Below, piece after piece: positions 32,621 through 41,375 of a stretch of 64,000 bases of DNA (positions are counted from its first letter, which is position 1; each line of letters begins with the position of its first letter). The stretch lies in NCBI GenBank assembly GCA_022823365.1, contig JAJDXG010000056.1, forward strand, positions 372,001 through 436,000, written 5' to 3'. The notes under the pieces are model-generated. The model had not been told where the DNA came from. It saw nothing but the letters and a program-made list of their open reading frames with translations, and ran no database searches. The DNA is from Gemmatimonadota bacterium (GTDB lineage Bacteria; Gemmatimonadota; Gemmatimonadetes; Longimicrobiales; Gaopeijiaceae). A program made the translations under genes and the position numbers.

Positions 32621-32831
32621 CCCGCGGACGGCCTGCGGGCGAACGCCCGATCCCTTGCCATCGTCCACGTAATGCTAGATGCTTCCCACGCCGAATGGCC
32701 TTTCGTGGCGCACTGGTTGGAGAGCCCTTGTACCTCAGCAGGTTACCCAGGGAGAAAACGGCAGGCATGAGGAGCAGCGGGCCACTCTCCGGACCTGGTT
32801 CGGCACCTGCGCCGCTCGCGGATTCCCGGCC

Positions 32832-33635
32832 GTGACGGGGCGCTCCGAGACCCCTTCCCGGGCCGAACGCGGACTGGCGCAGGTGGCGCGCGCCGGCCGC
32901 ACCGTGCTGCAGCACTCCGGCGAGATCGCGATCCTGCTGCGCGACATTGTCGCTGCGCTCGTCGGCCTCCGGGTCTCGCTGCGGTCGATCCTGCGCCAGA
33001 TGTATGTGATGGGGGTGCAGAGCATCCCCATCGTGGTCCTGACGGCCGTGCTCGCCGGCATCGTCACCAGCCAGCAGGGCGGCTACCAGTTCACGGGGGC
33101 CATCCCCCTTTATGTGCTGGGCAGCATCGTCACCGAGTCTGTGGTCCTGGAGATGGGACCGGTCCTGACGGCGATCGTCCTGGTCGGGCGGGTAGGTGCC
33201 CGCATTACCGCGGAACTCGGGACCATGAAGGTCTCCGAGCAGATCGACGCCTTCTACAGCGTGGGGCGGGATCCGGTGTCGATTCTGGCCGCTCCCAGGG
33301 TGGTCGCGGGCATCATCGTGGTCCCGATCCTGGTGGCGATCGCAAACCTGGTGGGAATCCTGGCCGGCATGGTCTCGGCCCAGCTCACCGTGGGGCTCGG
33401 GCCCAACAGCTTCCTGTACGGGGCTCGTCTCTACTGGCAGTCCTGGGATCTCTTCTACTCGCTCACGAAGGCGCTCGTCTTCGGCTTCACCATCCCCGTC
33501 GTCGCCATCCACATGGGCCTGCGCACGGAGGGAGGAGCCGAGGGAGTCGGCAAGACGACGACGCAGGCAGTCATGTTCATGACGCTGGCGGTTCTGATCA
33601 TGGACGCCCTCTTCCCACCCCTCCTGCTCGACTAG
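32832..33635 (+). CDS. mlaE: MlaE-type ABC lipid transport permease
   Basis: About 267 residues with five or six membrane segments. It is the permease of the Mla/Mce-type system that moves phospholipids between the inner and outer membranes. Family motifs are IVVLTAVLAGIVTSQQGGYQF, SIVTESVVLEMGPVLTAIVLVGRVGARITAELGTMKVSEQIDAFYSVG and APRVVAGIIVVPIL. A GTG at 32832 gives a normal family N-terminus; upstream in-frame sequence is not conserved. The ATPase gene starts six bases after its stop. Confidence 0.9.
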   Translation: MTGRSETPSRAERGLAQVARAGRTVLQHSGEIAILLRDIVAALVGLRVSLRSILRQMYVMGVQSIPIVVLTAVLAGIVTSQQGGYQFTGAIPLYVLGSIVTESVVLEMGPVLTAIVLVGRVGARITAELGTMKVSEQIDAFYSVGRDPVSILAAPRVVAGIIVVPILVAIANLVGILAGMVSAQLTVGLGPNSFLYGARLYWQSWDLFYSLTKALVFGFTIPVVAIHMGLRTEGGAEGVGKTTTQAVMFMTLAVLIMDALFPPLLLD

Positions 33636-33641
33636 GGCGCG

Positions 33642-34424
33642 ATGCAGACTCGCCCCGTCATCCGGTATCGCGCAGTACACAAGGCGTTCGATCTGCCCGT
33701 GCTGGAGGGCATCGACCTGGACATCTTCCCGGGAGAGATGTTCGGCCTCTTCGGCGCCTCGGGCGCCGGAAAGAGCGTCCTGCTCAAGACCACCATCGGG
33801 CTGATCGTTCCCGACCGGGGCGACGTGGAGGTGGACGGCAGGTCGGTCTTCTTCGGAGATCGCAGGGACGTGCGGAAGATCCGCGACAAGGTCGGGTACG
33901 TGTTTCAGCATGCGGCGCTCTTCGATTCGCTGAACGTCTTCGAGAACGTGGAGACGGGACTGCCTCTCAGGCGCCTTCGGGCCATGGACAGCATGCACAT
34001 CGCGCGCCTGGTGTGGGAGGCGCTGGAACGGGTTCTGCTGGACCCGCGTGAAGTGATGACCAAACTTCCCGCCGAGCTCTCCGGCGGGATGAAGAAGCGG
34101 GTGGGGATCGCGCGCGCCATCGTGGGAGGGCCGGACATCCTCCTCTGGGATGAACCGACCACCGGGCTGGACCCGGTCAACACGGCGGGAGTGCAGCGTC
34201 AGATCCGGCGCCTCTCCCGCGAACTGGACGTGACTTCGGTCATCGTGACCCACGACATCGAGGGAGGGCTGGAGATGTGCAACCGGGTGGCGATGCTGGA
34301 GGGCGGGCGGCTGCGGTTCCTCGGCAGCCCCACGGCCTTCCGGGCAAGCGGCGATCCGATCGTGAGAGCATTCGTGGACAGAACCGCTGCCGAGGCGGCG
34401 GTAGACCTGGTGGCAACGACATGA
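33642..34424 (+). CDS. mlaF: MlaF-type ABC transporter ATP-binding protein
   Basis: About 260 residues. Walker A is GASGAGKS, the Q-loop is VGYVFQHAALFDSLNVFENV, the signature is LSGGMKKRVGIARAI, Walker B is LLWDEPTTGLDPV, and the switch histidine is IVTHD. It energises lipid transport with MlaE. Its TGA overlaps the ATG of mlaD by four bases, so the three genes form a tight operon. No mlaC or mlaB homologue is visible in the window. Confidence 0.93.
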   Translation: MQTRPVIRYRAVHKAFDLPVLEGIDLDIFPGEMFGLFGASGAGKSVLLKTTIGLIVPDRGDVEVDGRSVFFGDRRDVRKIRDKVGYVFQHAALFDSLNVFENVETGLPLRRLRAMDSMHIARLVWEALERVLLDPREVMTKLPAELSGGMKKRVGIARAIVGGPDILLWDEPTTGLDPVNTAGVQRQIRRLSRELDVTSVIVTHDIEGGLEMCNRVAMLEGGRLRFLGSPTAFRASGDPIVRAFVDRTAAEAAVDLVATT

Positions 34425-35377
34425 ACGAAGCGGAAACGGACTACCGGACGAGCTCCGGGCCCTCGGACGCGGAACTCAGGCACGCCGTCCCACCGCGGGC
34501 GCTCATGAGCGAGGCGCGCGTCGGGATCTTCATCGTCGCAGGAGTGCTGGCTACGCTGATCGCCCTCTTCATGCTGACCGATCCGTCCATGTTCCGGGGG
34601 CGCTACTCGGTCATGGCCGTGGTGGAGAACGCGGGCGGACTGCGAAGATCCGATCCCGTGCAGATGCGCGGCGTCAACATCGGGCGGGTGATGAGCTTCG
34701 TCATGGTGCCCCAGGGCGTGAGCATCGAGCTCGAGATCGAAGGGGAATACGAGATCCCAGGTGACTCCCAGGTGCGGCTGGTGGGCATCGGGCTGATGGG
34801 AGGGCGTACCGTGGAGATCCTTCCCGGCGATTCCCCCGTCATGGCGGAAGCCGGCGACATCCTTCAGGGGACGGTGAGCTCCGACGTATTCGGCATCGTG
34901 TCGGAGGTCGGCGACGATGCCGAAGACGTGATCCAGCGGATGGCGGCCCTGCTGAACGAGCCCACGGTGGCGTCGTTTCAGACCAGCGCGCAGGAGCTGG
35001 AATCCCTGCTCACCGACTTTGCGGACATCGCGCGCGAGCAGCGGAGCGAGATCGCGCAACTGGTCGAGTCGATCAACGAGGCCGCGCGCGCGGTGAGCAG
35101 CACGACTTCGTCAACGGCGCCCGCGCTCGAGAGCGCCGCCATGCGGGCGGACTCCGCGCTCGCGGCGGTCAACCGGAATCTCGAAATCGTCGATCCGGCG
35201 CTTTCCGACCTGCGCGCCATCCTCGGACGCATGGAGCGCGGCGAGGGCACCCTGGGAAGGCTGTCGCACGACGAGTCGCTCTACGACAACCTGGCCGCCA
35301 GCGCGTCGAGTCTGCAGTTGCTGCTGGACGACATCCGGGAGAATCCCGGCAGGTACATCAGCCTCTCGATCTTCTGA
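34421..35377 (+). CDS. mlaD: MlaD/MCE domain substrate-binding protein
   Basis: About 318 residues. A transmembrane anchor (ARVGIFIVAGVLATLIALFML) is followed by an MCE domain (VMAVVENAGGLRRSDPVQMRGVNIGRVMSF ... LVGIGLMGGRTVEILPG). The C-terminal half is a long helical region (QTSAQELESLLTDFADIAREQRSEIAQLVESIN) rich in Ser and Ala, which in MCE proteins forms a coiled tube or bridge across the periplasm. It completes the mlaEFD set. The stop is ten bases from the stop of the convergent metallopeptidase fusion gene. Confidence 0.9.
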   Translation: MNEAETDYRTSSGPSDAELRHAVPPRALMSEARVGIFIVAGVLATLIALFMLTDPSMFRGRYSVMAVVENAGGLRRSDPVQMRGVNIGRVMSFVMVPQGVSIELEIEGEYEIPGDSQVRLVGIGLMGGRTVEILPGDSPVMAEAGDILQGTVSSDVFGIVSEVGDDAEDVIQRMAALLNEPTVASFQTSAQELESLLTDFADIAREQRSEIAQLVESINEAARAVSSTTSSTAPALESAAMRADSALAAVNRNLEIVDPALSDLRAILGRMERGEGTLGRLSHDESLYDNLAASASSLQLLLDDIRENPGRYISLSIF

Positions 35378-35387
35378 CGCGCCCCCT

Positions 35388-38300
35388 CTACCAGCCCGGC
35401 GCCAGGGTGAAGCCCCAGTGCCAGCCCTTGTCGGGCCGCTGGAACGGGTAGGCGTAGTAGCTTTCCAGGATCAGGAACCCGAGCAGGTTGGCCCGCGCCG
35501 AGACGCCGGTGCTGAAGACGGGAACCCGATCAGTCGTCCATCTGTCGAAGCGCAGATCCACGGTCCCGAAGTCGTCCCACGCCAGCCCCACGTCGGCGAA
35601 GGTGACCAGCTCGATGGGCAGGAAGGGCAGGTTGAGCAGGCCGAACTGGCTCACGCCGGTGACCGGAATGCGGAACTCGAAGTTGAACACCTGGATGCGC
35701 TGGCCGAACAGCTGCCGGTAGCGCTCGGCTTCCGGGCAGATCTCCCCCCCGCAGCCGGTGAAGTCGAAGCTCTCTCTCGCGTAGCCGCGGATGAGGCTCT
35801 CGTACCCCAGGAAGATCTGGCGCAGCCCGGACTGGGTTTCGTCGGCTGTGATGCCGTAGCGTCCGTAGTGCATCCCCCTGAAGGCGATGGTGAGCTCACG
35901 CATGGGATTGAAGTACCTGCGGTAGTCGGCAGTCAGAGTATGGAAGTCGGCGGTGCCGACCGTGTTCTCGTACTCGAAGCGGTACCTGGATCCACGCACC
36001 GGAGAAGTGAAGGCGGAATAGGAGTTGTCGCCCACCAGCGCGATCGCCACGTGTGCGAGCGTGAGCGGCGCCTGCGGGTTCTCCAGCTCGCGGACGCGGC
36101 GATCCATCAGCCGGCCGAGCGGGTCGTAGTACAGGTACTCCTCCTCCAGGTCGAAGGAGTAGCGGGTAAGCCCGAACCGGCTTTCCACCCGCTGGGTGGT
36201 GGAGAAGGGGTACGCCAGCATCCCGATCGCGGAGTCGATGTAGATCCGCTCCCGCAGGGCACGGTAGGCGGGCATGCCGTTCGGCGAACGTTCGAAGCTC
36301 GCCCATACCAGCTGATAGGGTATTCGTCCTCCCGAGACGCCCCAGTTCCAGCGCCGTTTCATGTTCTGGTACAGAAACTGTCCGCCCACATCCTTGAAGG
36401 TGCCCTGGGCCTGGACGGCGACCCCCAGAGTGCGGTCTCCCAGCATGTCGCTGAAGAACGCCGCGGCTCCGCCCTGCAGGTTGTTGCCGTAGATGTCGCC
36501 GGCTCCGATGCCGATCATGGGCTGACCCACGTAGTCGAGCTTCAGGCCGGGGTCGTACGTGGATGCCTCTTCGGAGACGTAGGTCCCCGTGGGAGGCAGC
36601 CCGGTGAGCGGATCGGCCAGGTAGTTCGCGACCCGGCTGCGCACGAGCGGATCCGCGGGCGGAATCAGACGGCCCTCGGGAACTTCCGTTCCCTCGCGCG
36701 CCAGTTCCTGGGCCGCGCCCGCTTCCTGGGAGGAGAGCGAGTAGATGTGGAACTCGAATTCATCGAAGACCGAAAACACCAGGGTGCCGGTCTGGGAGGC
36801 GACGCTCATGGCCGGCGAACCGCTCGTGATGCCGCTGACGGCGGTCGCGATGTTGGTCACCCGATAGATCTCGCCGGTGGGCAGATTCACGCGGTAGATG
36901 TCGCTGAAGCCGTCCTGGTCGGAGATGAAGTAGAGGCCGCGCCCGTCCGGCGTGAACTGCGGGTTGAGGTGCTTGACGTTGTCGAACAGGTCGAGCGTAC
37001 GGACCTCGCGGGTCTCCATGTCGAGAAGCGCGATGCGCGGGCGGCTGTAGACCAGGTCGGTGAAGTCCGTTTCGGGTCCCCGGTCGGAGACGAAGGCGAG
37101 CATGGAGCCGTCGGGTGAGAACGCCGGCTGCATGTCCCCGTGCTTGTCGTTGGTGAGGCGGGTGATCTGTTCCGTTTCGATGTCGAGCATGAACAGGTCG
37201 GAGATGCCCCCCGACTGTCCGGCGAACACGATCGAACCGCCGTCCGGAGACCACGCGGGGTTGGAGATGGCCCCGATGTTGGCGCTCTCTACCTCGATGC
37301 GCTGCTCCACGTCCGAGTTGTCCACATCCACGATGACGAGCTGGTTGTCTCCGTCGGCGATGGCCACAAAGGCGAACAGCTGCCCGTCCGGGGACCAGGA
37401 ACCCGAGGAGTCGAGAAAGCGGAGCGCGTCCATGTGCGCGTCCGAGGCGGCGCTCGAAAGTCGGCGAATGATTCTCCCGGTGCGTGCGTCGGCCATGAAC
37501 AGGTCGACCGAGAAGAGGTCCCTTTCGGAGATGAAGGCCACGTAACGGCCGTCGGGGCTGACCGAGGGCGCCACGTTCTGGCTTCCCGCCCCCGTGGAGG
37601 GAGCGAGCAGCAGGGCGCCCACTTCGCCCGGCGCCGAGCGGCCGGCCATGAGCGGGCGGTACTCGCTCTCGATCGCCTGGTGCCAGTCCGCCGACACCGA
37701 GTCCTGCGTCTTTCCCAGCACGCTCACGATGGCGTTCTCCCACCCCACCCGGAGCGAGCGGCGGTACAGCTCGGTTACGGCTTCGTCCCCATAGGTGCCG
37801 CCGACGTAGGTCCAGAAGGCCTGACCGAAGCGGTACGGAAAGAAGCGCCGTTCCCGGGTCATCTGTTCGAGCGTTGGCACGTCGTCGCGCAGAAGGGCGT
37901 CGCGAAGCCACATGCCCGTCAGCGGATCTTCGCGGCCGACCGAGAGGTATTCGGCCATCCCCTCCACCACCCACAGCGGCAACTGGGCCATGCCGCGCAG
38001 CCCGCCTCCGCTCCGGGACTGGGCGATGTTGTACTGGAAGGCGTGCACCAGCTCGTGGCCGAGCACGTGGTCGGTGTCGTAGTAGGTGCCCGCCAGCGGC
38101 ATGATGACGCGATTCTTCAGCGACTCGGTCACGCCGCCGGTGCCCTCGCTGATGAAGCCCGCGAGGGTGTTGGTCTGCTGGAAGTCGGGATGATCGGCGT
38201 ACAGGATGACCGGCTTGGGCCGCTCGAACTCGTGCTGGAAGGTGCGCGCCAGCCGCTCGTACCAGCGTTCGGACATGCGGGCGGCGTCCTCGATGGCGAC

Positions 38301-38501
38301 TGCAGCCTCGTCGTAGTAGTGGATGTCGAAGTGGGGGGTCTTCATGACCCGGAAATCGAAGGAGTCGTACTGCACCTTGTTGCGCCCGAAGTACTGGGCT
38401 TCGATCGGCTGGGGCAGCAGAAGGGCCGTCAGTGTGGCGACGGCCGGGAGGACCCCGGCGCACAGGCTCCGGCGGACGGCGGACGAAGAGGAGGATGTCA
38501 T
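35388..38501 (-). CDS. Metallopeptidase + TolB-like propeller + outer-membrane barrel fusion protein
   Basis: About 1037 residues, in three parts. After a signal peptide ending PIEAQ, residues about 40-280 form a gluzincin-like peptidase domain with HELVHAFQYN (HExxH) and, 33 residues on, EGMAEYLSVG, whose glutamate is the expected third zinc ligand. Residues about 300-600 carry PD40/TolB-like propeller repeats (VSPDGRYVAFIS, WSPDGGSIVFAGQSG, FSPDGSMLAFVSDRG, FTPDGRGLYFISDQDG). The last 370 or so residues are rich in alternating aromatic strands (YRFEYENTVG, FEFRIPVTGV) and end in FTLAPGW, as expected for a BamA/surface-antigen-like outer-membrane barrel. The enzyme would therefore be held at the outer membrane. 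Substrate unknown. Confidence 0.72.
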   Translation of the reverse strand: MTSSSSSAVRRSLCAGVLPAVATLTALLLPQPIEAQYFGRNKVQYDSFDFRVMKTPHFDIHYYDEAAVAIEDAARMSERWYERLARTFQHEFERPKPVILYADHPDFQQTNTLAGFISEGTGGVTESLKNRVIMPLAGTYYDTDHVLGHELVHAFQYNIAQSRSGGGLRGMAQLPLWVVEGMAEYLSVGREDPLTGMWLRDALLRDDVPTLEQMTRERRFFPYRFGQAFWTYVGGTYGDEAVTELYRRSLRVGWENAIVSVLGKTQDSVSADWHQAIESEYRPLMAGRSAPGEVGALLLAPSTGAGSQNVAPSVSPDGRYVAFISERDLFSVDLFMADARTGRIIRRLSSAASDAHMDALRFLDSSGSWSPDGQLFAFVAIADGDNQLVIVDVDNSDVEQRIEVESANIGAISNPAWSPDGGSIVFAGQSGGISDLFMLDIETEQITRLTNDKHGDMQPAFSPDGSMLAFVSDRGPETDFTDLVYSRPRIALLDMETREVRTLDLFDNVKHLNPQFTPDGRGLYFISDQDGFSDIYRVNLPTGEIYRVTNIATAVSGITSGSPAMSVASQTGTLVFSVFDEFEFHIYSLSSQEAGAAQELAREGTEVPEGRLIPPADPLVRSRVANYLADPLTGLPPTGTYVSEEASTYDPGLKLDYVGQPMIGIGAGDIYGNNLQGGAAAFFSDMLGDRTLGVAVQAQGTFKDVGGQFLYQNMKRRWNWGVSGGRIPYQLVWASFERSPNGMPAYRALRERIYIDSAIGMLAYPFSTTQRVESRFGLTRYSFDLEEEYLYYDPLGRLMDRRVRELENPQAPLTLAHVAIALVGDNSYSAFTSPVRGSRYRFEYENTVGTADFHTLTADYRRYFNPMRELTIAFRGMHYGRYGITADETQSGLRQIFLGYESLIRGYARESFDFTGCGGEICPEAERYRQLFGQRIQVFNFEFRIPVTGVSQFGLLNLPFLPIELVTFADVGLAWDDFGTVDLRFDRWTTDRVPVFSTGVSARANLLGFLILESYYAYPFQRPDKGWHWGFTLAPGW

Positions 38502-38684
38502 GGCCTGACCTTGGCGTATGTCGTCGCGCAGCCGGATGCTGACTGGAGGCGTGGGCGAGCGTGGCGGGCGATGGCGTCAGTACACGGTGTTCGGGGGGTA
38601 AGGTCCGCGCGCTCTCGCGGGCGTTGCCGGCGGCATCGTTGCGGTTACGGGGACGGAAGTTGAACTTACGGCCCGCGCCCGTGA

Positions 38685-39272
38685 TTGCGCTACGCATCTT
38701 CCCGCGAACCCCGAACCAGGAGCCAGGACATCAGCTCTCTCATCCGATGGTTCAGCCCGGCAGGACCGGGCCCCCGTCCGTTTCGGGCAGCCCTGGCCAT
38801 CCTCTGGCTCAGCACGGCGTGCGCGCCGGTTGATCGACCTCCCGTTGCAGGGGATCCGGTGCCCGATGTGCGGGCCGCCACCCTGGACGGCGAAGCGGTG
38901 GCGCTCTCCGACCTGCGCGGCGAGGTCCTGCTGGTCAACCTCTGGGCCACCTGGTGCGCGCCCTGCCGGTTCGAGACGCCCTTCCTGCAGTCGCTCTACG
39001 ACGAGCACCGCGAGCGGGGCTTCGAGATCGTGGGCATCTCCGTGGACGACGCGGGATTCGGGGATGTGGTGCGCGAGTTCGCCGGCGAGTACGGCGTGAC
39101 CTACACGATCCTGCACGATCCGGAGATGCGTTCGATGGACGCGTTCCGCGCGGTCGGTCTCCCGGCCACCTACCTGGTCGACCGGGAAGGAACGATCCGC
39201 TTCGTGCGCGTCGGTCCGGTGTCCGAGGAAGACAGGGCGTTCTTCGAGGCCCTGGAGGCGGCCCTGGGTTGA
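38685..39272 (+). CDS. TlpA-like thioredoxin-fold lipoprotein
   Basis: A periplasmic redoxin. The thioredoxin fold shows LVNLWATWCAPCRFETPFLQSL with the redox pair CAPC, and the cis-proline in GLPATYLVDREG. A lipoprotein signal (AALAILWLSTAC) precedes it. The start is uncertain. A TTG at 38685 opens the frame but leaves about 45 residues before the lipobox cysteine. A better-placed ATC at 38730 has AGGAG seven bases upstream, which would be an unusual start codon. It overlaps the following PLP-enzyme gene (TTGA), so they are co-transcribed. Likely reduces cytochrome or envelope disulfides. Confidence 0.78.
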   Translation: MRYASSREPRTRSQDISSLIRWFSPAGPGPRPFRAALAILWLSTACAPVDRPPVAGDPVPDVRAATLDGEAVALSDLRGEVLLVNLWATWCAPCRFETPFLQSLYDEHRERGFEIVGISVDDAGFGDVVREFAGEYGVTYTILHDPEMRSMDAFRAVGLPATYLVDREGTIRFVRVGPVSEEDRAFFEALEAALG

Positions 39273-40378
39273 GCGCAATCCCCGCCGGTCTCGCGGACGC
39301 GGAGACCCCGGTCGCCCTCGTGGACCTGGCGAGGGCGCGCGCCAACGCGGCCAGGGTAGCCGCCTACACGGAGCGCCACGGAATCGCCTGGCGCCCGCAC
39401 GTGAAGACCCACAAGAGCCTCGCGCTCGCCCGCATCCAGCTGGAGGCCGGTGCGCGGGGGCTCGCCGTGGCCACGCCGCACGAGGCCGAGGTCATGGCTC
39501 GGGTCTGCGATGATCTGCTGCTCGCCTATCCGCTTCTCGGAAAGAGGAAGCTGGATCGGCTGATGGCGCTTCCCGAGCCGGTCGCGCTGACCGTGGCCCT
39601 GGATTCGGAGGTCGCGCTGCGGGGCCTGGCAGAGGCCGCGCGGGCGGCCGCAAGGACGGTGGGTGTCCTGGTCGAGGTGGATGTGGGGCTGGGACGAACG
39701 GGGGTGCAGACGGCGCGGGAGGCCGGCCTGCTGGCGGCGCTAGCCCGCGACGCGGAGGGTCTGGAGTACCGGGGCATCATGTTCTACCCGGGGCATATCC
39801 GCACCCATGTGTCGGAGCAGGAGCAGGCGATCGCTGCCCTCGCGGAGCGGCTCGAATCCTGCTGCGCAACGCTCGGCGGGGCCGGCCTGGCGCCCGAGGT
39901 CGTCAGCGGCGGGTCGAGCCCAACCCTCTGGCACAGCCACCTTCTTCCCCGCCTGACCGAGGTGCGGGCCGGCACCGTCATCTACAACGACCTCGACATG
40001 ACCGGCATGGGCGTTGCCCGCAGCCGCGAATGCGCCTACTCGATCCTCGCCACGGTGGTGAGCACCGCGGTCCCCGGGCGGGCGGTGGTGGACGCGGGCT
40101 CCAAGGCGCTCTCAAAGGAGCTGCACGACACCGCCGGCATCGGATACGCCGCCCTGGCCGGGCGGCCGGAGGTGCGCGTGGTCGCCCTCTCGGAAGAGCA
40201 CGGCGTGCTGGACATCACGAGCACGGACTGGCGTCCGCGGGTGGGCGAGCTGGTGCGGCTGCTGCCCAACCACGTCTGCGTCTCGGTGAACCTGCAGGAC
40301 CGCGTCATCGCACACGAAGGAGACCGCTGCGAAACCTGGCCCATCGAAGGAAGGGGCCGGGTCGCGTCCCCGGATTAA
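39269..40378 (+). CDS. PLP-dependent D-serine dehydratase/D-threonine aldolase family protein
   Basis: About 369 residues of the alanine-racemase fold. The PLP lysine is in WRPHVKTHKS. GVLVEVDVGLGRTGVQT and SGGSSPTLW bind the cofactor phosphate, and the C-terminal metal site is PNHVCVSVN. The His-x-Cys pair matches the zinc site of eukaryotic-type D-serine dehydratase, whereas D-threonine aldolases that I recall have His-x-Asp; this favours a D-serine ammonia-lyase, with moderate confidence. The start is a TTG at 39269 overlapping the tlpA-like stop. RidA, which clears enamine products of such lyases, is encoded 24 bases downstream. Confidence 0.78.
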   Translation: MSAIPAGLADAETPVALVDLARARANAARVAAYTERHGIAWRPHVKTHKSLALARIQLEAGARGLAVATPHEAEVMARVCDDLLLAYPLLGKRKLDRLMALPEPVALTVALDSEVALRGLAEAARAAARTVGVLVEVDVGLGRTGVQTAREAGLLAALARDAEGLEYRGIMFYPGHIRTHVSEQEQAIAALAERLESCCATLGGAGLAPEVVSGGSSPTLWHSHLLPRLTEVRAGTVIYNDLDMTGMGVARSRECAYSILATVVSTAVPGRAVVDAGSKALSKELHDTAGIGYAALAGRPEVRVVALSEEHGVLDITSTDWRPRVGELVRLLPNHVCVSVNLQDRVIAHEGDRCETWPIEGRGRVASPD

Positions 40379-40402
40379 TTCAGCCATGGAGTCTGACATC
40401 AG

Positions 40403-40789
40403 ATGAGCGAAACAACGGTCGTGCACACGGACAGCGCCCCCAGGGCCATCGGTCCCTACTCCCAGGCGATCGTCGCGCGAGGGCTTCTCTTCCTCTCGGG
40501 TCAGATCCCGCTGGTCCCGTCGACCGGTGAACTGCTCCGGGGCGACATCCGGGAACAGACGCATCAGGTGCTGCGCAACCTGGCAGCCGTGCTGGAGGCC
40601 TCCGGCGCGTCGCTCTCCACTGTCGTCAAGACGACGGTCTTCCTCGCGGACATGGGCGAGTTCGCCGCCATGAACGAAGTCTACGCCGAGCACTTCGGCG
40701 ACCACCGTCCCGCGCGCTCGACCGTGCAGGCGGGTGCCCTCCCCAGGAACGTGAGCGTCGAAATCGACGCCATCGCGCTGGTTGCCTGA
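40403..40789 (+). CDS. ridA: RidA family reactive-intermediate deaminase
   Basis: A 128-residue trimeric enamine/imine hydrolase. The pattern [30 protein letters not shown], the active-site arginine region [25 protein letters not shown] and the length are diagnostic. RidA hydrolyses 2-aminoacrylate and similar products of PLP-dependent dehydratases, and it directly follows such an enzyme here, so a dedicated protective role is likely. An ATG at 40403 follows a weak ribosome binding site. Confidence 0.93.
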   Translation: MSETTVVHTDSAPRAIGPYSQAIVARGLLFLSGQIPLVPSTGELLRGDIREQTHQVLRNLAAVLEASGASLSTVVKTTVFLADMGEFAAMNEVYAEHFGDHRPARSTVQAGALPRNVSVEIDAIALVA

Positions 40790-40909
40790 GGGAAACTGCT
40801 CCCCGGCGCACTGGCGGGGCCCTGTCGAATCCGACACGATTAGGGGGTGAGGCGCCCGCGCGGCTCCATCGTGCTCGCGCGCCCCGTTCTCCTGTTATGA
40901 GGTGATTTC

Positions 40910-41347
40910 ATGAGTGCATACTCCGCAGAGCGGGTGCGGATGGGATGGTTCGCCATCGTCGCCGGCGTGTCGGCCCTCACTGCCTGCTCGATCCTTGATG
41001 GGCCAACGGAAGCCCCCACGACCGCAAGCATCGTCGTCGGCGGCCCGGGCCCGGGTCCCCTGACCCTGGTCACGTCGAACCAGTTCGTCTACATCTGGGA
41101 CAACTTCGGCAACCGCCGGGAAGAGGTCGTTTCGGCCGACACTTCAACCGTCGATCCCGGGTATCAGGCGGATCTTGAGCTGGGCGGCGGGGCCCGCATT
41201 TTCGTGAGCGTCGGCCGACCTCCGGAGACGGAGGCAACGCCACAGGTGAGCCTTCAGTTGTTCGTGCGCGGCGAGGCCATCTGCGAAGTCGCATCCGTGC
41301 TGTCGGAACAGGTCCCCGAGTTGGTCTGCACCTATACCTTCAACTAG
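40910..41347 (+). CDS. Hypothetical lipoprotein
   Basis: A 145-residue protein that I cannot assign to a family. It has a signal peptide with the lipobox VSALTAC, then a Pro/Gly-rich linker (IVVGGPGPGPLTL) and a beta-rich domain of about 90 residues containing two cysteines (AICEVA and LVCTYTFN) that could form a disulfide near the C-terminus. GAGGTGA stands seven bases before the ATG, so translation is well supported. It is not in an obvious operon; the gene upstream is ridA, 120 bases away. Confidence 0.6.
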   Translation: MSAYSAERVRMGWFAIVAGVSALTACSILDGPTEAPTTASIVVGGPGPGPLTLVTSNQFVYIWDNFGNRREEVVSADTSTVDPGYQADLELGGGARIFVSVGRPPETEATPQVSLQLFVRGEAICEVASVLSEQVPELVCTYTFN

Positions 41348-41375
41348 CGGCAGCTCGGAGACGGGGCGGGCGGAC

